A stretch of 5,468 nt of DNA, taken from contig CAMYEU010000122.1 in NCBI GenBank assembly GCA_947254465.1, positions 1-5,468 of the forward strand. Direction: 5' to 3'. Positions 5,444-5,468 of this stretch are shown piece after piece. Made by a program: the position numbers and the translations under genes. The DNA comes from an uncultured Gemella sp. (GTDB taxonomy: Bacteria; Bacillota; Bacilli; Staphylococcales; Gemellaceae). Every line of letters starts with the position of its first letter. The first letter of the stretch is position 1. The notes beneath the pieces were generated by a model, which was not told the origin of the DNA, did no database searches, and saw only the letters and a program-made list of their open reading frames with translations.

Positions 5444-5468
5444 CTGTCTCTTATACACATCTGACGCT
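5444..5468. other. Nextera transposon adapter left at the contig end (artefact)
   Basis: Positions 5444-5462 read CTGTCTCTTATACACATCT, the exact 19-bp Tn5 mosaic end used in Nextera libraries, and 5463-5468 (GACGCT) continue into the read-1 side adapter. These bases are not genomic. Translated on the minus strand in the phosphatase frame they give the well-known false N-terminus MCIRDR. The last genomic base is 5443. Confidence 0.98.

Noticed and set aside
5233..5460. A complete 75-residue small protein starting at an ATG at 5458-5460
   Set aside because: The start codon and first five codons lie entirely within the adapter, and the sixth spans its edge; the rest is the tail of a larger phosphatase gene.

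Overview
The window is AT-rich DNA with low-GC Gram-positive (Firmicutes) features: LPXTG sortase signals, AGGAG ribosome binding sites, TATAAT promoters and A/T-flanked hairpin terminators. The look of the surface proteins and the base composition would fit Gemella or a related coccus. That placement is a guess from pattern, not a match I could test.

All well-supported genes lie on the minus strand, so they are transcribed from right to left. At the right edge (5233-5443) is the last quarter of an e(P4)-like class C acid phosphatase / 5'-nucleotidase. It is cut off because the final 25 bases (5444-5468) are Nextera sequencing adapter rather than genome. Next come two tandem paralogues. Both are secreted amidase-signature enzymes with an intact Lys-Ser-Ser triad and an LPXTG cell-wall anchor: a 705-residue copy (2957-5074) and an 848-residue copy (180-2726). 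The longer copy carries an extra region of about 139 residues between the enzyme and the anchor. At the left edge, positions 3-35 may be the last codons of a plus-strand gene that converges on the amidase pair.

Each minus-strand gene ends in its own hairpin terminator. Each amidase gene also has its own near-consensus promoter, so they look like separately transcribed units rather than one operon. The two promoters are homologous, with the same 17-nt spacer and the same 55-nt distance from -10 to start codon. Both carry a TGATA...TATC dyad inside the spacer that resembles a Fur-family 7-1-7 operator. The duplication therefore included the promoter, and both surface amidases may respond to a metal-sensing repressor.

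The main points of interest are the surface-anchored amidase pair, its possible Fur-type control, the gain or loss of a domain between the copies, and differences in the loops near the active site. I see no CRISPR array, tRNA, rRNA, transposase or phage gene. The evidence does not amount to a new system. The most defensible novelty is a duplicated, probably metal-regulated cell-wall amidase of unknown substrate.
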